Origin: Bacteroidales bacterium UBA5371
GTDB taxonomy: Bacteria; Bacteroidota; Bacteroidia; Bacteroidales; P3
NCBI GenBank assembly: GCA_002407855.1
Contig: DHPF01000017.1
Coordinates: forward strand, 62,001-126,000
DNA length: 64,000 nt
Reading direction: 5' to 3'
Shown here: in pieces, positions 63,382 through 64,000 of the stretch
How positions within the stretch are numbered: the stretch's first letter is position 1
Layout of the letters: every line of letters begins with the position of its first letter
Position numbers and translations under genes: made by a program
The notes under the pieces: model-generated
What the model was told of the DNA's origin: nothing
The model's database searches: none
The model's input: only the letters and a program-made list of their open reading frames with translations

Positions 63382-63461
63382 TTAGAACTTAGTTTTACGG
63401 ATTTAGAACTTGATTCCAATTAGACAGAACTAAGTTCTAATTTTACCAAACTAAGTTCTAT
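63382..63461. repeat. 21-bp-family repeat array (locus 11), variant core
   Basis: TTAGAACTTA at 63382 and TTAGAACTTG at 63403 (21 bp apart) are followed by opposed TAAGTTCTAA at 63431 and TAAGTTCTAT at 63452 (21 bp apart). The core has drifted towards AACTTAGTTCTAA. The two halves can pair into a long hairpin, between the convergent sppA and queG. Confidence 0.8.
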
Positions 63462-63494
63462 TCATCACTCTAACTATTCTCAATAATTTTAATC

Positions 63495-64000
63495 TTAAAT
63501 TTTACGAGCCTTTTCTATATTAGAGATAAATTTTTCGTATTTTATTCTTTGGATAGGGGAGTTTTTCTTTGCTTTTTTAAATAGGAGTTTATCCATTTCA
63601 TCTTTGTTCATTGCCATAAGCAAGTCTTGCATATCAGGATTAAGTCCAAGTATTTTAGAGTCCTTAATTGCTGTTTTTTGATTCCATGGACAAGTGCTTA
63701 AACACACATCGCAACCAAAGACATAGCCATTTAATTCTATATTATTTGGAATACTATCCTTGTTTTCAATGGTTTGATACGATGAACAAAGATTTGCATT
63801 GATTATATTGTCATTAAGAATTGCTTTATTGGGGCAAGACCCAATGCAATTTACACAATCTTTGCATAAATCCTCTTCTAAATAAGTGTTATAATCAGTT
63901 GAGTAATTTGTTATAATTTCTCCGATAAGTATCTTGCTTCCAAATGTTTTATTTATTAAAAGAGAATTTTTTCCAATCCAACCTAAGCCCGATTCTTTTG
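63495..64000 (-). CDS. queG: Epoxyqueuosine reductase QueG, C-terminal part
   Basis: Last step of queuosine synthesis in tRNA wobble position 34, reducing epoxyqueuosine with a cobalamin and two [4Fe-4S] clusters. The frame is open to the window edge, so only about 168 C-terminal residues are seen and the 5' end is missing. Cluster motifs are CKDCVNCIGSCPNKAI (near 63825-63866) and CDVCLSTCPWN (near 63677-63713). NANLCSSYQTIEN and IELNGYVFGCDVC are constant in the family. A GTG at 63705-63707 is not the start, since the family sequence continues upstream. Confidence 0.9.
   Translation of the reverse strand, partial: KESGLGWIGKNSLLINKTFGSKILIGEIITNYSTDYNTYLEEDLCKDCVNCIGSCPNKAILNDNIINANLCSSYQTIENKDSIPNNIELNGYVFGCDVCLSTCPWNQKTAIKDSKILGLNPDMQDLLMAMNKDEMDKLLFKKAKKNSPIQRIKYEKFISNIEKARKI

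Noticed and set aside
63495..63707. A short separate 70-residue protein
   Set aside because: The same frame continues upstream to the window edge with further QueG cluster motifs, so it is only the end of the queG gene.

Overview
The window is a 64 kb piece of a low-GC Bacteroidota chromosome, most likely of the order Bacteroidales. The evidence is a type IX secretion sorting domain and a PorT homologue, an Omp28-family lipoprotein, DUF4175, DUF5686 and DUF6029 proteins, an UpxY-type NusG paralogue, a serine palmitoyltransferase operon, and several promoters of the phylum-specific form TTTG-N19/20-TAnnTTTG. Gene content suggests an anaerobe that ferments amino acids (urocanase, asparaginase, a methylmalonyl-CoA decarboxylase-type carboxyltransferase). 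I cannot name a genus. Most genes are core housekeeping genes. I see no prophage, insertion sequence, CRISPR array, toxin-antitoxin pair or rRNA operon.

Layout: 0-0.6 kb, end of gpsA. 0.7-8.6 kb, a minus-strand operon ileS-recA-nadE-purF with a well-formed promoter. 8.86 kb, tRNA-Val and its terminator. 9.2-14.2 kb, minus-strand envelope genes: a T9SS cargo protein, an Omp28-like lipoprotein, a DUF6029 barrel, a TlpA-like thioredoxin and a polyprenyl diphosphate synthase. 14.7-18.8 kb, a compact plus-strand operon of a radical SAM protein, a FeoB-like permease without its GTPase domain, 5-formyl-THF cyclo-ligase and Lnt. 18.8-24.6 kb, a DUF1287 protein, a YfcC transporter, a small lipoprotein and a DUF5686 protein. 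24.7-39.2 kb, plus-strand metabolism: asparaginase, heptose kinase, iron alcohol dehydrogenase, PorT, an FAD protein, a DEAD-box helicase, rpe, a PHP phosphatase, purB, an ABC exporter, and a carboxyltransferase with its biotin carrier. 39.2-54.3 kb, a long minus-strand run: dxs, mnmG, ybeY, a DUF4175 operon, a three-gene ceramide operon, deoC, a LutB-like protein and rpiB. 54.3-54.8 kb, a very AT-rich divergent gap with nested inverted repeats and DnaA-box-like words. 54.8-64 kb, mostly plus strand: nadA, a secreted DUF6973-like protein, an M28 peptidase, hutU, an UpxY-like regulator, sppA, and a truncated queG on the minus strand.

The most unusual signal is outside the genes. At eleven separate intergenic places there are short arrays of a degenerate 21-bp unit with core TTGATTCTAA (or its reverse complement TTAGAATCAA). 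The period is exactly 21 bp at every place. Arrays have two to six units, sometimes in opposed orientation so that they fold into hairpins. A second, unrelated array with a 21-22 bp period and core CCAATGCCTATTGAAA lies at 21.85-22.05 kb. I see no core copies inside real genes. Other points of interest are the complete spt/bCerS/CerR-type operon, the G-domain-less FeoB, the possible replication origin at 54.4-54.7 kb, and an UpxY-like regulator with no capsule locus beside it.
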